Origin: Inquilinus sp. KBS0705
Lineage (GTDB): Bacteria; Bacteroidota; Bacteroidia; Sphingobacteriales; Sphingobacteriaceae
Assembly (NCBI GenBank): GCA_005938025.2
Contig: VCCI02000001.1
Span: 186,001 to 250,000, forward strand
Length of the DNA stretch: 64,000 bases
Direction of reading: 5' to 3'
Positions 1 to 8,460 of this stretch are shown here, one piece after another (the first letter of the stretch is position 1; every line of letters starts with the position of its first letter). Position numbers and translations under genes: made by a program. Below the pieces are notes generated by a model. The model made no database searches. It saw nothing but the letters and a program-made list of their open reading frames with translations, and had not been told where the DNA came from.

Positions 1-1370
1 TCCTTTTCGCGCCATTTGGCCTCGGGGTCTTCGGCGCTGGTTATTTCGCGTTTAAATATGATCTCGGCAGCACCTTTGGCACCCATTACGGCAATCTCGG
101 CACTTGGCCAGGCGTAGTTCATATCGGCACCAATATGTTTAGAGTTCATTACATCATAAGCGCCGCCATAGGCCTTGCGGGTAATAACGGTAATGCGCGG
201 CACGGTTGCCTCGCAAAAAGCATACAGCAGTTTAGCGCCGTTGGTAATAATGGCGTTCCACTCCTGGTCGGTGCCCGGCAAAAAGCCCGGTACATCTTCA
301 AACACCAGCAGGGGTATGTTAAAGCTATCGCAAAAGCGTACAAAACGTGCCGCTTTGGTTGATGAGTTGATATCTAACACACCTGCCAAAAACGCGGGCT
401 GGTTGGCTACTATACCAATACTGCGGCCGGCCAGGCGGGCAAAACCTACTACAATGTTTTCGGCAAAATCTTTATGAACCTCTAAAAACGATGCTTCGTC
501 AATTACATGCTCAATTACCTCGCGTATGTCATAAGGCTGCGCAACGTTTTCGGGCAGTATATCGGTTAGTGCGGGGCGTTCCTCGTTCTTTACCTCGTAA
601 GGCAGGGCAGGGGCGCGGTCCTCGCAATTTTGCGGCATATAGCTCAGTAGCTTCTTTACATGGTTAATGGCCTCGATCTCGTTGGCGCAGGCAAAATGTG
701 TTACGCCGCTTTTGGTGGCATGTGTATTGGCGCCGCCCAACTCTTCGGATGTTACCTGCTCGTGCGTTACGGTTTTAACCACGTTGGGGCCGGTAACAAA
801 CATATAGCTGGTATGCTCAACCATCAAAATAAAATCGGTAATGGCGGGCGAGTACACCGCGCCGCCGGCACAGGGGCCCATAATGGCCGATATTTGCGGC
901 ACTACGCCGCTGGCCATGGTATTGCGGTAAAATATATCGGCGTAGCCGCCTAACGATACTACACCCTCCTGTATACGTGCACCGCCCGAATCGTTCAGGC
1001 CAATAACAGGCGCGCCATTCTTCATGGCCAGGTCCATTATCTTACATATCTTTTCGGCATGGGTTTCAGACAGCGATCCGCCAAAAACGGTAAAATCCTG
1101 CGAGAAAACGTATACCAACCGGCCGTTTACCGTGCCGTAACCGGTAACAACACCGTCGCCGGGATATTTTTCTTTCTCCATCCCAAAATCGGTTGAGCGG
1201 TGCGATACCAGCATCCCTATCTCCTGGAAAGAGCCATCGTCCAATAAAAAATGCAGGCGTTCGCGGGCGGTTAATTTCCCTTTTTTATGCTGACTATCAA
1301 TACGTGCAATGCCGCCACCCTGTAATGCCTGGTCGCGTTTTTTTTGCAGAATATCTAACTTTTTGTTCAC
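1..1370 (-). CDS. Acyl-CoA carboxylase carboxyltransferase (beta) subunit, propionyl-/methylmalonyl-CoA type, partial
   Basis: The reading frame runs leftward from a GTG at 1370-1368 (MNKKLDILQ...) and leaves the window without a stop, so the C-terminus is missing. The 456 residues present include [17 protein letters not shown], the first crotonase-like half with [23 protein letters not shown] and [12 protein letters not shown] (oxyanion-hole glycines), and a second half with [11 protein letters not shown] and [12 protein letters not shown], all typical of biotin-dependent carboxyltransferases acting on propionyl-CoA. The family is usually about 510-520 aa. Known role: transfer of CO2 from carboxybiotin to acyl-CoA (propionate/branched-chain catabolism or methylmalonyl-CoA supply). 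No ATG fits, so GTG is preferred. The biotin carboxylase and carrier genes would lie outside the window. Exact acyl-CoA substrate is not determined. Confidence 0.9.
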   Translation of the reverse strand, partial: MNKKLDILQKKRDQALQGGGIARIDSQHKKGKLTARERLHFLLDDGSFQEIGMLVSHRSTDFGMEKEKYPGDGVVTGYGTVNGRLVYVFSQDFTVFGGSLSETHAEKICKIMDLAMKNGAPVIGLNDSGGARIQEGVVSLGGYADIFYRNTMASGVVPQISAIMGPCAGGAVYSPAITDFILMVEHTSYMFVTGPNVVKTVTHEQVTSEELGGANTHATKSGVTHFACANEIEAINHVKKLLSYMPQNCEDRAPALPYEVKNEERPALTDILPENVAQPYDIREVIEHVIDEASFLEVHKDFAENIVVGFARLAGRSIGIVANQPAFLAGVLDINSSTKAARFVRFCDSFNIPLLVFEDVPGFLPGTDQEWNAIITNGAKLLYAFCEATVPRITVITRKAYGGAYDVMNSKHIGADMNYAWPSAEIAVMGAKGAAEIIFKREITSAEDPEAKWREK

Positions 1371-1443
1371 GGGTGTGTTAATTGGTAAAGCGTTAAAATT
1401 AGTAATTATATTGTAAGATTATCTTTAAACAAAGTTTTGATAA

Positions 1444-1471
1444 TTTGCATTTCAATTTTTTTATATCTTTG
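1444..1471 (+). promoter_or_regulatory. Bacteroidota-type promoter before the small membrane protein gene
   Basis: TTTG at 1444-1447 and TAtcTTTG at 1464-1471 match the Bacteroidota -33/-7 pattern with 16 nt between, slightly short. The -7 box ends 6 nt before ATG 1478, so the mRNA would be leaderless or nearly so. This argues against the upstream in-frame ATG at 1445, which lies inside the promoter. Confidence 0.55.
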
Positions 1472-1477
1472 CCACAC

Positions 1478-1810
1478 ATGAAAAACAGGATTTTTAAAAA
1501 TTCGGTAGTGCTAATGTTTATGGGCATCTTTATTGCAAAGATGGTCATATCTATCGCGCCGGTTTTTATTAGTCTTGACGATAAAACGGTTAGTGCGGTT
1601 ATCATGCAGTTAGAGCATGAGTCAAAAACCGAAAAGGAAAACCCCGATAAAGATGCTTTGAAAGAAAAAAAATCTTTTGACGAAACCTGTACACATCTGG
1701 TTGTTTACAGGCCTTTTATTGTTGAAACCAACATATTGCACAACCAGGAAAACTCGCTTTACACACAGGTTTATCATCCTGTTGTGCCTACCCCTCCTCC
1801 CAACGTATAA
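1478..1810 (+). CDS. Small protein with one N-terminal membrane segment, unknown function
   Basis: A 110-aa protein starting MKNRIFKNSVVLMFMGIF, with one hydrophobic segment at about residues 6-30 (signal anchor or signal peptide without a clear cleavage site). A charged Lys/Glu-rich stretch follows (about 45-65), then a C-terminus rich in Pro and Val (VVPTPPPNV). I recognise no family. The in-frame ATG 11 codons upstream (MHFNFF...) is rejected because it lies in the promoter. It precedes the SulP gene by 150 nt on the same strand and could be cotranscribed with it. Its role in the inorganic-carbon block is unknown. Confidence 0.6.
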   Translation: MKNRIFKNSVVLMFMGIFIAKMVISIAPVFISLDDKTVSAVIMQLEHESKTEKENPDKDALKEKKSFDETCTHLVVYRPFIVETNILHNQENSLYTQVYHPVVPTPPPNV

Positions 1811-1960
1811 ATGAATTTTGCCGGATAATTTTATTATCCGGGTTTGCAAAGCGTTTAACTGTTTTTACCGGCAGCTAAAACATCATGCATCTGCTTTTTT
1901 GTGCCTAATGGCATTAACAGGCTGTTTATTTAAAATTTCATTTATAACATCATCATCATT

Positions 1961-3565
1961 ATGGATATTAAGAAAGGCGGAATCACTGCCGGAGATCTTA
2001 ATCTTAAAAAATACTTTTTAGCTAAAAATTTAAAAAAGGACCTGCCATCGGGCCTGGTTGTATTTTTAGTAGCACTGCCTTTATGTTTGGGCATTGCCCT
2101 TGCATCGGGCGCGCCATTGTTTTCAGGGATATTGTCGGGTATAATAGGCGGTATTGTAATAGGTACCTTAAGCGGTTCGCAGCTTAGCGTTGCGGGGCCT
2201 GCAGCCGGGCTTACCGTTATTGTTTTAAATGCCATTGCCACCTTAGGCTCATACGAAACCTTTTTACTCAGCGTGGCTATTGCAGGGGCATTTCAAATAA
2301 TACTGGGCCTTGTAAAAGCCGGTACCATTGCCAACTACTTCCCATCCGCGGTTATCGAGGGCATGCTTGCAGCTATAGGTATTATTTTAATAATGAAACA
2401 ATTTCCGCATGCCGTTGGCTACGATTCGGATTTTGAGGGTGATGAAGGCTTTAGCCAAACCGATACAGGTAACACCTTTTCGGCCATATTAAGCGCGTTG
2501 GCAAAAATTAACTATGGCGCCGTTATTATCAGCGCCGTATCATTATTGCTGATGATATACTGGCCTAAAGTGAAAAAGTTAGCCGTTGTACCCGCGCCAT
2601 TAATGGTGGTGGTATGCGGTGTGTTATTAGGCATGGCATTTTCTAACACAGGCCTTGCCCTTTTAGATAAACAGTTTGTACAAATACCATTAGTAAAAAG
2701 CACTACCGAATTTTTCGGCTTGTTTAAATCGCCAAATTTTGATGCTATTGGCAACAAGCAGGTTTGGATAACCGCCTTCACTATTGCAGTGGTGGCCAGT
2801 TTAGAAACCCTGCTAAGCCTTGAAGCTGTAGATAAAATAGATCCGATAAAAAGAATATCACCTACTAACCGCGAACTGGTTGCTCAGGGGGCTGGCAATT
2901 TAGTGAGCGGTTTTTTGGGTGGTTTACCCATGACAGCCGTAATTGTACGTTCATCGGCCAATGTAAACTCGGGGGCGCGTACAAAAATGAGCGCTATTTT
3001 TCATGGCTTTTTATTGCTGGTATGTTTATTGGCCATACCATCGTTATTGAACAAAATACCATTATCGTGCCTCGCCGCCATATTACTTACGGTAGGTTAT
3101 AAACTGGCGCGTGTGGGCCTATTTAAGCATATGTGGCATAAGGGGCTTAACCAGTTTATCCCTTTTGTGGTAACCATTATAGCGGTGGTATTAACCGATT
3201 TGCTGATAGGTGTAGGTATAGGTATGCTGGTTGGTGTATTTTACATATTACGCACAAATTTACGCAACCCCTACTTTTACCAGATAGCGCCAAACGGCGA
3301 AAAGGATACCATTAAAATACAATTGGCCGAAGAGGTATCGTTTTTAAACAAGGCCGCCATACAAGTAACACTTACCGGTTTGCCTAAAGGCAGTAACGTA
3401 ATAATTGATGGCTCAAACTCGAGGTATATAGACCCGGATGTACTGGAGATAATTAATAATTTTAAGCATAATGCTTTTACCAAAGGCATTATTGTGCAGT
3501 TGCACGATATTAAGGAGCGGTATGATATACCACCTTTAAAAGATTTAATATACACCCCTAAATAA
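1961..3565 (+). CDS. SulP family anion (bicarbonate/sulfate) transporter
   Basis: A 534-aa polytopic membrane protein. The N-terminal part (KKDLPSGLVVFLVALPLCLGIALASGAPLFSGI) is the SulP signature region, followed by GSQLSVAGPAAGLT, about 12 further hydrophobic segments and a short STAS-like cytosolic domain (about 440-525, with NVIIDGSNSRYID). SulP proteins exchange or symport anions such as sulfate, chloride or bicarbonate. Because a beta-carbonic anhydrase starts 8 nt downstream, bicarbonate is the likely substrate, as in the BicA/DauA/SulP-CA groups; this is inference from context. The linker region (DSDFEGDEGFSQTDTGN) is acidic. Part of an operon with the next gene and possibly with the small membrane protein upstream. 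Confidence 0.88.
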   Translation: MDIKKGGITAGDLNLKKYFLAKNLKKDLPSGLVVFLVALPLCLGIALASGAPLFSGILSGIIGGIVIGTLSGSQLSVAGPAAGLTVIVLNAIATLGSYETFLLSVAIAGAFQIILGLVKAGTIANYFPSAVIEGMLAAIGIILIMKQFPHAVGYDSDFEGDEGFSQTDTGNTFSAILSALAKINYGAVIISAVSLLLMIYWPKVKKLAVVPAPLMVVVCGVLLGMAFSNTGLALLDKQFVQIPLVKSTTEFFGLFKSPNFDAIGNKQVWITAFTIAVVASLETLLSLEAVDKIDPIKRISPTNRELVAQGAGNLVSGFLGGLPMTAVIVRSSANVNSGARTKMSAIFHGFLLLVCLLAIPSLLNKIPLSCLAAILLTVGYKLARVGLFKHMWHKGLNQFIPFVVTIIAVVLTDLLIGVGIGMLVGVFYILRTNLRNPYFYQIAPNGEKDTIKIQLAEEVSFLNKAAIQVTLTGLPKGSNVIIDGSNSRYIDPDVLEIINNFKHNAFTKGIIVQLHDIKERYDIPPLKDLIYTPK

Positions 3566-3573
3566 ATACTACC

Positions 3574-4296
3574 ATGAATTTAGAAGATAAAAACAACAAC
3601 AATAAACCCGTTATAGACGGTGCTAAAATAAAACTGGCCCAAAAAGAAAGCTATGATAATTTAAAGAAAGGTAATAGCGACTGGGCTGCAAAAATGGCTA
3701 AGGAAGACCCTGAGTTTTTTAAGAAACTATCAAAAGGGCAACAACCCGAAGTGCTTTGGATAGGCTGCTCAGACAGCCGCGTGCCAGCCAACGAGGTTAC
3801 AGGTACCAAACCCGGCGAGGTGTTTGTGCACCGTAATATTGCTAATGTTTGCGTACATTCGGATATGAACATGTTAAGCGTGTTAGATTACGCGGTAAAC
3901 GTATTAAAGGTGAAGCATGTTATTGTTGCCGGCCATTACGGTTGCGGCGGCGTAGCGGCGGCTTTAAGCAACAAACAGTTTGGCATTATTGATAACTGGT
4001 TGCGCCATATTAAGGATGTATACCGCTTGCACGCCCACGAGCTTGACCGCATTACCGATGAGAAGCAGAAAGTGAACCGCCTGGTTGAACTGAACGTGAC
4101 CGAGCAGGTGTATAACCTGTGCAAAACATCAATAGTGCAAAACGCCTGGATGGACCGCACCGACCTTGAAGTGCATGGCTGGGTGATTGATATATCTACC
4201 GGTTTGATCAAAGATTTAGGTGTAAGTAGCAGCAGCCCGCACAACCTGGGCTATGTATACGAATTGGATAACACCAACGAGGCAAAATCTGCCTAA
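3574..4296 (+). CDS. Beta-class carbonic anhydrase (first copy)
   Basis: A 240-aa protein interconverting CO2 and bicarbonate with Zn. The zinc ligands of the beta class are in place: Cys65 in CSDSR (with Asp67/Arg69 dyad), His121 and Cys124 in HYGCGG. The rest (GEVFVHRNIANV, LDYAVNVLKVKHVIV) fits the E. coli Can-like group. No signal peptide is seen, so it is probably cytoplasmic. An N-terminal Asn/Lys-rich extension of about 20 residues distinguishes it from the second copy. It starts 8 nt after the SulP stop, so the pair is probably one operon; a hairpin terminator follows. Hydration of CO2 next to a bicarbonate transporter suggests coupled inorganic-carbon supply or pH control. Confidence 0.93.
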   Translation: MNLEDKNNNNKPVIDGAKIKLAQKESYDNLKKGNSDWAAKMAKEDPEFFKKLSKGQQPEVLWIGCSDSRVPANEVTGTKPGEVFVHRNIANVCVHSDMNMLSVLDYAVNVLKVKHVIVAGHYGCGGVAAALSNKQFGIIDNWLRHIKDVYRLHAHELDRITDEKQKVNRLVELNVTEQVYNLCKTSIVQNAWMDRTDLEVHGWVIDISTGLIKDLGVSSSSPHNLGYVYELDNTNEAKSA

Positions 4297-4319
4297 TAAT
4301 TTTTTGTTAATTAAGTGTG

Positions 4320-4355
4320 TAAGCCCTGTATGCAGCTGCATGCAGGGCTTTTTGC
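4320..4355 (+). terminator. Rho-independent terminator after first carbonic anhydrase
   Basis: AAGCCCTG and CAGGGCTT pair around an internal palindrome (TGCAGCTGCA) and are followed by TTTTT. It ends the SulP-carbonic anhydrase unit. Confidence 0.75.
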
Positions 4356-4412
4356 ATAAATATCCAAAACAGGATATAAATGCATATGTTTAAACCACAG
4401 TAAAACCCCTAT

Positions 4413-5159
4413 ATGTTACGACAGCCACAAGCAAAGCGTACATTAAAGCAAAACCTGATGCTGGCATCGTCAACAGCATTTGTAGCCGGCATAATTGATG
4501 TTGGCGGCCTGCTTGCTTTTTTAGCTTTTACATCAAACATTACCGGCCACGTAGCCAACCTGGCCAAAAATATAGTTCAGCAAAATTTTCAGTCGATAGC
4601 CGTATTTGGCGTATGGTTATTAATGTTTTTGCTGGGTGCCTTTGTATCAAACTTTATAGTAAAATCATTACAGCATATCAGCTATTACCGGGCACACTCT
4701 ATCCCCATCATCATCGAGATTGTGGTGCTGATATTTGTAGCTTTTTATGGCAATAACTTTTACAAAGAAACCCAGTTTGAGCGCGAGATAGTGATCGGCG
4801 CTTTATTGTTTGCCATGGGCCTGCAAAACAGCCTGGTATCAAACATATCGGGCGGGTTGATAAAAACCACACACCTAACGGGCTTATTTACCGATTTGGG
4901 CAGCGAACTGGCCGACTGGATGCACCCGCGTACAAACACCGGTGCCGAGATAAAAAATAAGATATACCTGCGCCTTACTATACTGGCTTTTTTTATTTTT
5001 GGCGGCTTTATAGGCGGTTATACCTTTAACCTTTACGAGTTTAGGGTGTTTTACTTTGTGCCGGTTATTTTACTCACTATATTGTACTACGATTTACTGC
5101 CGGTATTTTTCCATAAAATATTCCAACTGATATATCCTACAAAAACCGTTAACAAATAA
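4413..5159 (+). CDS. YoaK/DUF1275 family membrane protein
   Basis: A 248-aa integral membrane protein with about six hydrophobic segments. Family hallmarks are the first helix with AFVAGIIDVGGLLAF, TSNITGHV, and the central AMGLQNSLVSNISG...TTHLTGLFTDLG. The DUF1275 (YoaK) family has no settled function. Its stop is 6 nt before the start of the second carbonic anhydrase, so the two are almost certainly cotranscribed, which is an unusual association for this family and suggests an anion or CO2-related role (inference). Start ATG 4413 is the only suitable one. A terminator upstream separates it from the SulP unit. Confidence 0.85.
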   Translation: MLRQPQAKRTLKQNLMLASSTAFVAGIIDVGGLLAFLAFTSNITGHVANLAKNIVQQNFQSIAVFGVWLLMFLLGAFVSNFIVKSLQHISYYRAHSIPIIIEIVVLIFVAFYGNNFYKETQFEREIVIGALLFAMGLQNSLVSNISGGLIKTTHLTGLFTDLGSELADWMHPRTNTGAEIKNKIYLRLTILAFFIFGGFIGGYTFNLYEFRVFYFVPVILLTILYYDLLPVFFHKIFQLIYPTKTVNK

Positions 5160-5165
5160 CAAACT

Positions 5166-5852
5166 ATGTGTGCTACCCAAATGATACACGATACCAGCCA
5201 TATTACCTACGATAGCTTATTAGAAGGTAATAAACAGTTTATTGCCGATACCCTTAAAGAGGACCCGCTGTATTTTGAAAAATTAGCTAACGGACAAAAA
5301 CCACCTGTGTTGTGGATAGGCTGCTCTGACAGCCGCGTACCCGCCAACCAAATAACCAATACCAACCCGGGCGAAATATTTGTGCACCGCAACATTGCCA
5401 ATATGGTTATACATACCGATATGAGCATGTTAAGCGTGCTGGATTACGCGGTAAACGTATTGCAGGTAAAGCATGTTATTGTAACAGGCCACTACGGCTG
5501 CGGGGGGGTAATAGCATCAATGACCAATAAACAGTTTGGCCTGATAGATAACTGGCTGCGCAATATTAAGGATATTTACCGCATACACGCCCGCGAACTG
5601 GATGCTATAGAAGACGAAACCGCCAAAACGGACCGCCTGGTAGAACTGAACGTGATTGAAAACGTAAATAACCTTTGTAAAACATCAATTGTGCAAAACG
5701 CCTGGCAAAAAGGGCAGGAGCTTAGTGTGCATGGCTGGGTTTACGATTTAGGCACCGGTATAATAACCGATATGAAGGTAAGTACCGATAATAACTCAAA
5801 AATGGACGAGGTGTTCAGGTTTACCTCCCAGCCCCCTGAAGGGGGAGTTTAA
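5166..5852 (+). CDS. Beta-class carbonic anhydrase (second copy, repeat-derived tail)
   Basis: A 228-aa paralogue of the protein encoded at 3574, very similar over the whole catalytic domain. Zinc ligands are Cys53 (CSDSR), His109 and Cys112 (HYGCGG), with Asp55/Arg57. It lacks the Asn-rich N-terminal extension and starts 6 nt after the YoaK-like gene. The last residues, SQPPEGGV, have no counterpart in the first copy; they are encoded by a CCCCCTGAAGGGGG palindrome that recurs inverted 80 nt downstream, so a dispersed repeat has supplied the stop codon. Cytoplasmic by lack of a signal. Two paralogues within 2.6 kb suggest a duplication, with differentiation of expression more likely than of chemistry. 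Confidence 0.93.
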   Translation: MCATQMIHDTSHITYDSLLEGNKQFIADTLKEDPLYFEKLANGQKPPVLWIGCSDSRVPANQITNTNPGEIFVHRNIANMVIHTDMSMLSVLDYAVNVLQVKHVIVTGHYGCGGVIASMTNKQFGLIDNWLRNIKDIYRIHARELDAIEDETAKTDRLVELNVIENVNNLCKTSIVQNAWQKGQELSVHGWVYDLGTGIITDMKVSTDNNSKMDEVFRFTSQPPEGGV

Positions 5853-5945
5853 AAAACTTAAACTTTACAGGAACGCCCAACCTTGTTTAAAAGTTGGGCG
5901 TTTCGTATAAACTATTATTCCCCCTTCAGGGGGTTAGGGGGCTCG
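5826..5945. repeat. Inverted CCCCCTGAAGGGGG repeat pair, overlapping a gene 3' end
   Basis: Copies at about 5829-5849 and 5919-5942 are inverted relative to each other; each contains a perfect CCCCCTGAAGGGGG-type palindrome. They bracket the terminator at 5873-5906. The left copy is translated as the end of the carbonic anhydrase. The right copy abuts the stop of the convergent P5C dehydrogenase gene. Confidence 0.7.
5873..5906. terminator. Hairpin terminator between convergent genes
   Basis: AACGCCCAAC and GTTGGGCGTT form a perfect 10-bp stem with an 11-nt A/T-rich loop, followed only by TTCG on this strand. It lies between the carbonic anhydrase and the convergent P5C dehydrogenase gene. 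Confidence 0.6.
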
Positions 5946-5948
5946 GGT

Positions 5949-7586
5949 TTATTGTTCCTTTTGTAAAAACGGGTACCTGTAATCTTTAGGCGGGTCAAAG
6001 GTTTCTTTAATGGTACGCGGCGATACCCAGCGCAGCAGGTTGATCATAGAGCCTGCTTTATCGTTGGTACCGCTGCCGCGTGCACCGCCAAATGGTTGCT
6101 GGCCCACAACCGCCCCGGTTGGTTTATCGTTAATATAGAAGTTACCCGCGGCGTTTCTAAGGCGAGTTGTAGCCTCGGCAATAGCGTAACGGTCTTGCGA
6201 TAAAATAGCGCCTGTAAGGGCATATATTGATGTTTTATCAACAATATTCAATATCTCGTCCCACTGGCTGTCTTCGTAAACATAAACGGTTAATACGGGG
6301 CCAAACAACTCCTCGCACATGGTTACGTAGTACGGGTCGTTTATTTTTAAAATGGTAGGCTCAATAAACCATCCCTGGCTTTTATCGTAACCGCCACCGG
6401 CAATTAGCTCGACATCCTTATCCGCTTTGGCGGCATCAATATATTTAGCCAGCTTATCAAACGATACCTCGCTGATAACGGCGTTAATAAAGTTTTCAAA
6501 ATCTTCTACCGGGCCCATTTTAAAGGTGGCAATTTCGCGCTGCACATGCTCTTTTACAGCAGGCCACAAGCTTGCCGGTATATAAGCCCTTGAAGCGGCA
6601 GAGCATTTTTGCCCCTGGTATTCAAAAGCACCGCGTAATAATGCTACGCTAACAGCATCGGCATCGGCGCTGGGGTGGGCAAGCACAAAATCTTTACCAC
6701 CGGTTTCGCCAACAATGCGCGGGTAGGTTTTAAATTTATGAATATTGGTACCAATAGTTTGCCAAATATGCTGGAAAACCTTAGTTGAACCGGTAAAGTG
6801 TATACCTGCAAAATCTGGGTGGTTAAATACTACATCGCCAACCTCGGGTCCATCGGCATATATCAGGTTAATAACACCATCGGGTACGCCGGCTTCTTTA
6901 AATATTTGCATAACCACGTTGGCGGCATATACTTGCGTATCGGCAGGTTTCCAAACTACAACGTTACCCATCATTGCTGCGCTTGCAGGTAAATTACCCG
7001 CAATAGCCGTAAAGTTAAACGGTGTTAACGCAAATATGAACCCCTCCAGCGGGCGTTGCTCTAAACGGTTCCATACACCTTTGCCCGATATTGGGGGTTG
7101 CTGCTGGTATATTTCCGTCATGTATTGCACGTTAAAGCGCAAAAAGTCTATCAGCTCGCAAGCAGCATCAATTTCGGCCTGGTAAGCGTTTTTGCTTTGG
7201 CCAAGCATGGTAGCCGCGTTTATTTTTGCACGGTATGGGCCGGCTATAAGCTCGGCTGCTTTTAAAAATATGGCTGCACGTTGCTCCCATGGCAGGTTTT
7301 CCCAATCGGCTTTGGCGGCAAGGGCAGCATCAATGGCAGCAGTTACATGGCTTTTATCGCCATAATGAAAAGTGCCTAATAAATGTTTATGATCATGCGG
7401 TGGGCGCAGCTCCATCAGTTTACCTGTACGAATCTCTTTGCCACCAATATACATTGGTATATCTATAGTTTGCGACCGGGCTTCCGTTAAAGCCGCTTTA
7501 AGGGCCGCGCGCTCAACACTACGCGGGCCATAGTTTAAAACAGGCTCGTTTTGCGGGGGCGGAACATTAAAAAATCCTTTTAACAT
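5949..7586 (-). CDS. L-glutamate gamma-semialdehyde (1-pyrroline-5-carboxylate) dehydrogenase
   Basis: A 545-aa ALDH-superfamily enzyme oxidising glutamate semialdehyde to glutamate with NAD+, the second step of proline breakdown. The N-terminus (MLKGFFNVPPPQNEPVLNYGP) is typical of the stand-alone ALDH4A1-like form. The nucleophile Cys328 lies in GQKCSAASR and the general base Glu294 in GETGGK; TGSTKVFQ and the cofactor-fold motif KPADTQ are also present. Full length for the family. No proline dehydrogenase gene is nearby, so the first step must be encoded elsewhere. A TATCTTTG -7 element (minus strand, 7606-7613) lies 19 nt before the start. Confidence 0.93.
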   Translation of the reverse strand: MLKGFFNVPPPQNEPVLNYGPRSVERAALKAALTEARSQTIDIPMYIGGKEIRTGKLMELRPPHDHKHLLGTFHYGDKSHVTAAIDAALAAKADWENLPWEQRAAIFLKAAELIAGPYRAKINAATMLGQSKNAYQAEIDAACELIDFLRFNVQYMTEIYQQQPPISGKGVWNRLEQRPLEGFIFALTPFNFTAIAGNLPASAAMMGNVVVWKPADTQVYAANVVMQIFKEAGVPDGVINLIYADGPEVGDVVFNHPDFAGIHFTGSTKVFQHIWQTIGTNIHKFKTYPRIVGETGGKDFVLAHPSADADAVSVALLRGAFEYQGQKCSAASRAYIPASLWPAVKEHVQREIATFKMGPVEDFENFINAVISEVSFDKLAKYIDAAKADKDVELIAGGGYDKSQGWFIEPTILKINDPYYVTMCEELFGPVLTVYVYEDSQWDEILNIVDKTSIYALTGAILSQDRYAIAEATTRLRNAAGNFYINDKPTGAVVGQQPFGGARGSGTNDKAGSMINLLRWVSPRTIKETFDPPKDYRYPFLQKEQ

Positions 7587-7605
7587 AGGTGAATAATTTA
7601 AGCCG

Positions 7606-7613
7606 CAAAGATA
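7606..7613 (-). promoter_or_regulatory. -7 promoter element of the P5C dehydrogenase gene
   Basis: Reads TATCTTTG on the minus strand, a full match to TAnnTTTG, 19 nt before ATG 7586. Confidence 0.55.
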
Positions 7614-7782
7614 CAGCTAAATATGCAGATGTGCCAATTAGCCTAAAGGTAAAATGGTTTTTGTGACGCAGGTTTGATACGTAATTGGGTATAGTATACA
7701 GTAAAAAGTTATAGGTTGCTCTTGCACATAAATTAACAATAAATTCATGTTGATTTAATAGCCATGTGGTTATATTTATTAT

Positions 7783-8406
7783 ATGTTGATTGAACCCGAA
7801 GATTTACCGGCAAATAACTATAGTTTATTAGCCAGGCTTGAACACGACCAAATTGTACCCTTTATAAGGGCGTATCTCCAAAAAAGAACAATGTATGCTA
7901 TAGGGTATTATTTAATTAATATCCTTAACCTAATAGCTATCGCTTATCTGTTTTTTACAAATTATGGGGCGGCTAATTTTAGTATGGAAAAAGGATTTAG
8001 CTACCTGGCGTATGGTATAGCCATTGCCTTTACGTTGGTGCCTTTGCACGAATATATACACGTGCTGGCCTATCGCAGCCAGGGGGCGGCCAATACATCG
8101 TACGATGCGCAGATCAAAAAATTTATATTTATGGCTATTGCCGATAGGTTTGTAGCCAATAAAAAAGAATTCACCATAGTTGCATTAGCTCCGTTTGTTT
8201 TAATTACCGGGACTTTAATTATAGCCTTGTTTATTGCAGGCCTGTATGGGCAATTTTTGGTTTTGGGCATACTATTTACACATACGGCTTGCTGCTCGGG
8301 CGATTTTGGCCTGATGAGTTTTTTTGAATACAACAAACGCAAAAAGCCGGTTACCTATGATGATGTGGTTAACAAGGTGTCGTATTTTTATGGTGAAAAT
8401 GTATAG
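7783..8406 (+). CDS. DUF3267-like membrane zincin (putative metalloprotease)
   Basis: A 207-aa membrane protein with about four hydrophobic segments (40-60, 76-95, 128-150, 152-172). His89-Glu90-x-x-His93 (LHEYIH) at the end of the second segment is a zincin HExxH motif, and SGDFG near Asp174 could supply a third ligand, as in DUF3267 and site-2-protease-like proteins. Known members are predicted intramembrane metalloproteases without defined substrates. It stands alone between a divergent dehydrogenase gene and convergent astacin-like genes. TATATTTA, one base off the -7 consensus, ends 4 nt before the ATG, so the mRNA is probably leaderless. A terminator follows. Confidence 0.7.
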   Translation: MLIEPEDLPANNYSLLARLEHDQIVPFIRAYLQKRTMYAIGYYLINILNLIAIAYLFFTNYGAANFSMEKGFSYLAYGIAIAFTLVPLHEYIHVLAYRSQGAANTSYDAQIKKFIFMAIADRFVANKKEFTIVALAPFVLITGTLIIALFIAGLYGQFLVLGILFTHTACCSGDFGLMSFFEYNKRKKPVTYDDVVNKVSYFYGENV

Positions 8407-8410
8407 GAAC

Positions 8411-8441
8411 AAAAAAGCCCCCAATAATGGAGGCTTTTTTG
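8411..8441. terminator. Bidirectional terminator
   Basis: AAAAAAGCC and GGCTTTTTT pair around CCCAATAATGGA. U-runs on both strands let it serve the DUF3267-like gene and the convergent astacin-like gene. Confidence 0.75.
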
Positions 8442-8460
8442 AATAACTTGTAGCGCTAAC

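Noticed and set aside
1818..2021. Open frame overlapping the SulP start
   Set aside because: Overlaps the SulP gene in another frame and has no promoter or conserved motif.
3574..5852. Carboxysome or Calvin-cycle locus because of bicarbonate transporter and carbonic anhydrases
   Set aside because: No RuBisCO, shell protein or phosphoribulokinase in the window.
6745..7185. 146-codon open frame opposite the P5C dehydrogenase gene
   Set aside because: Antisense shadow with no recognisable features.
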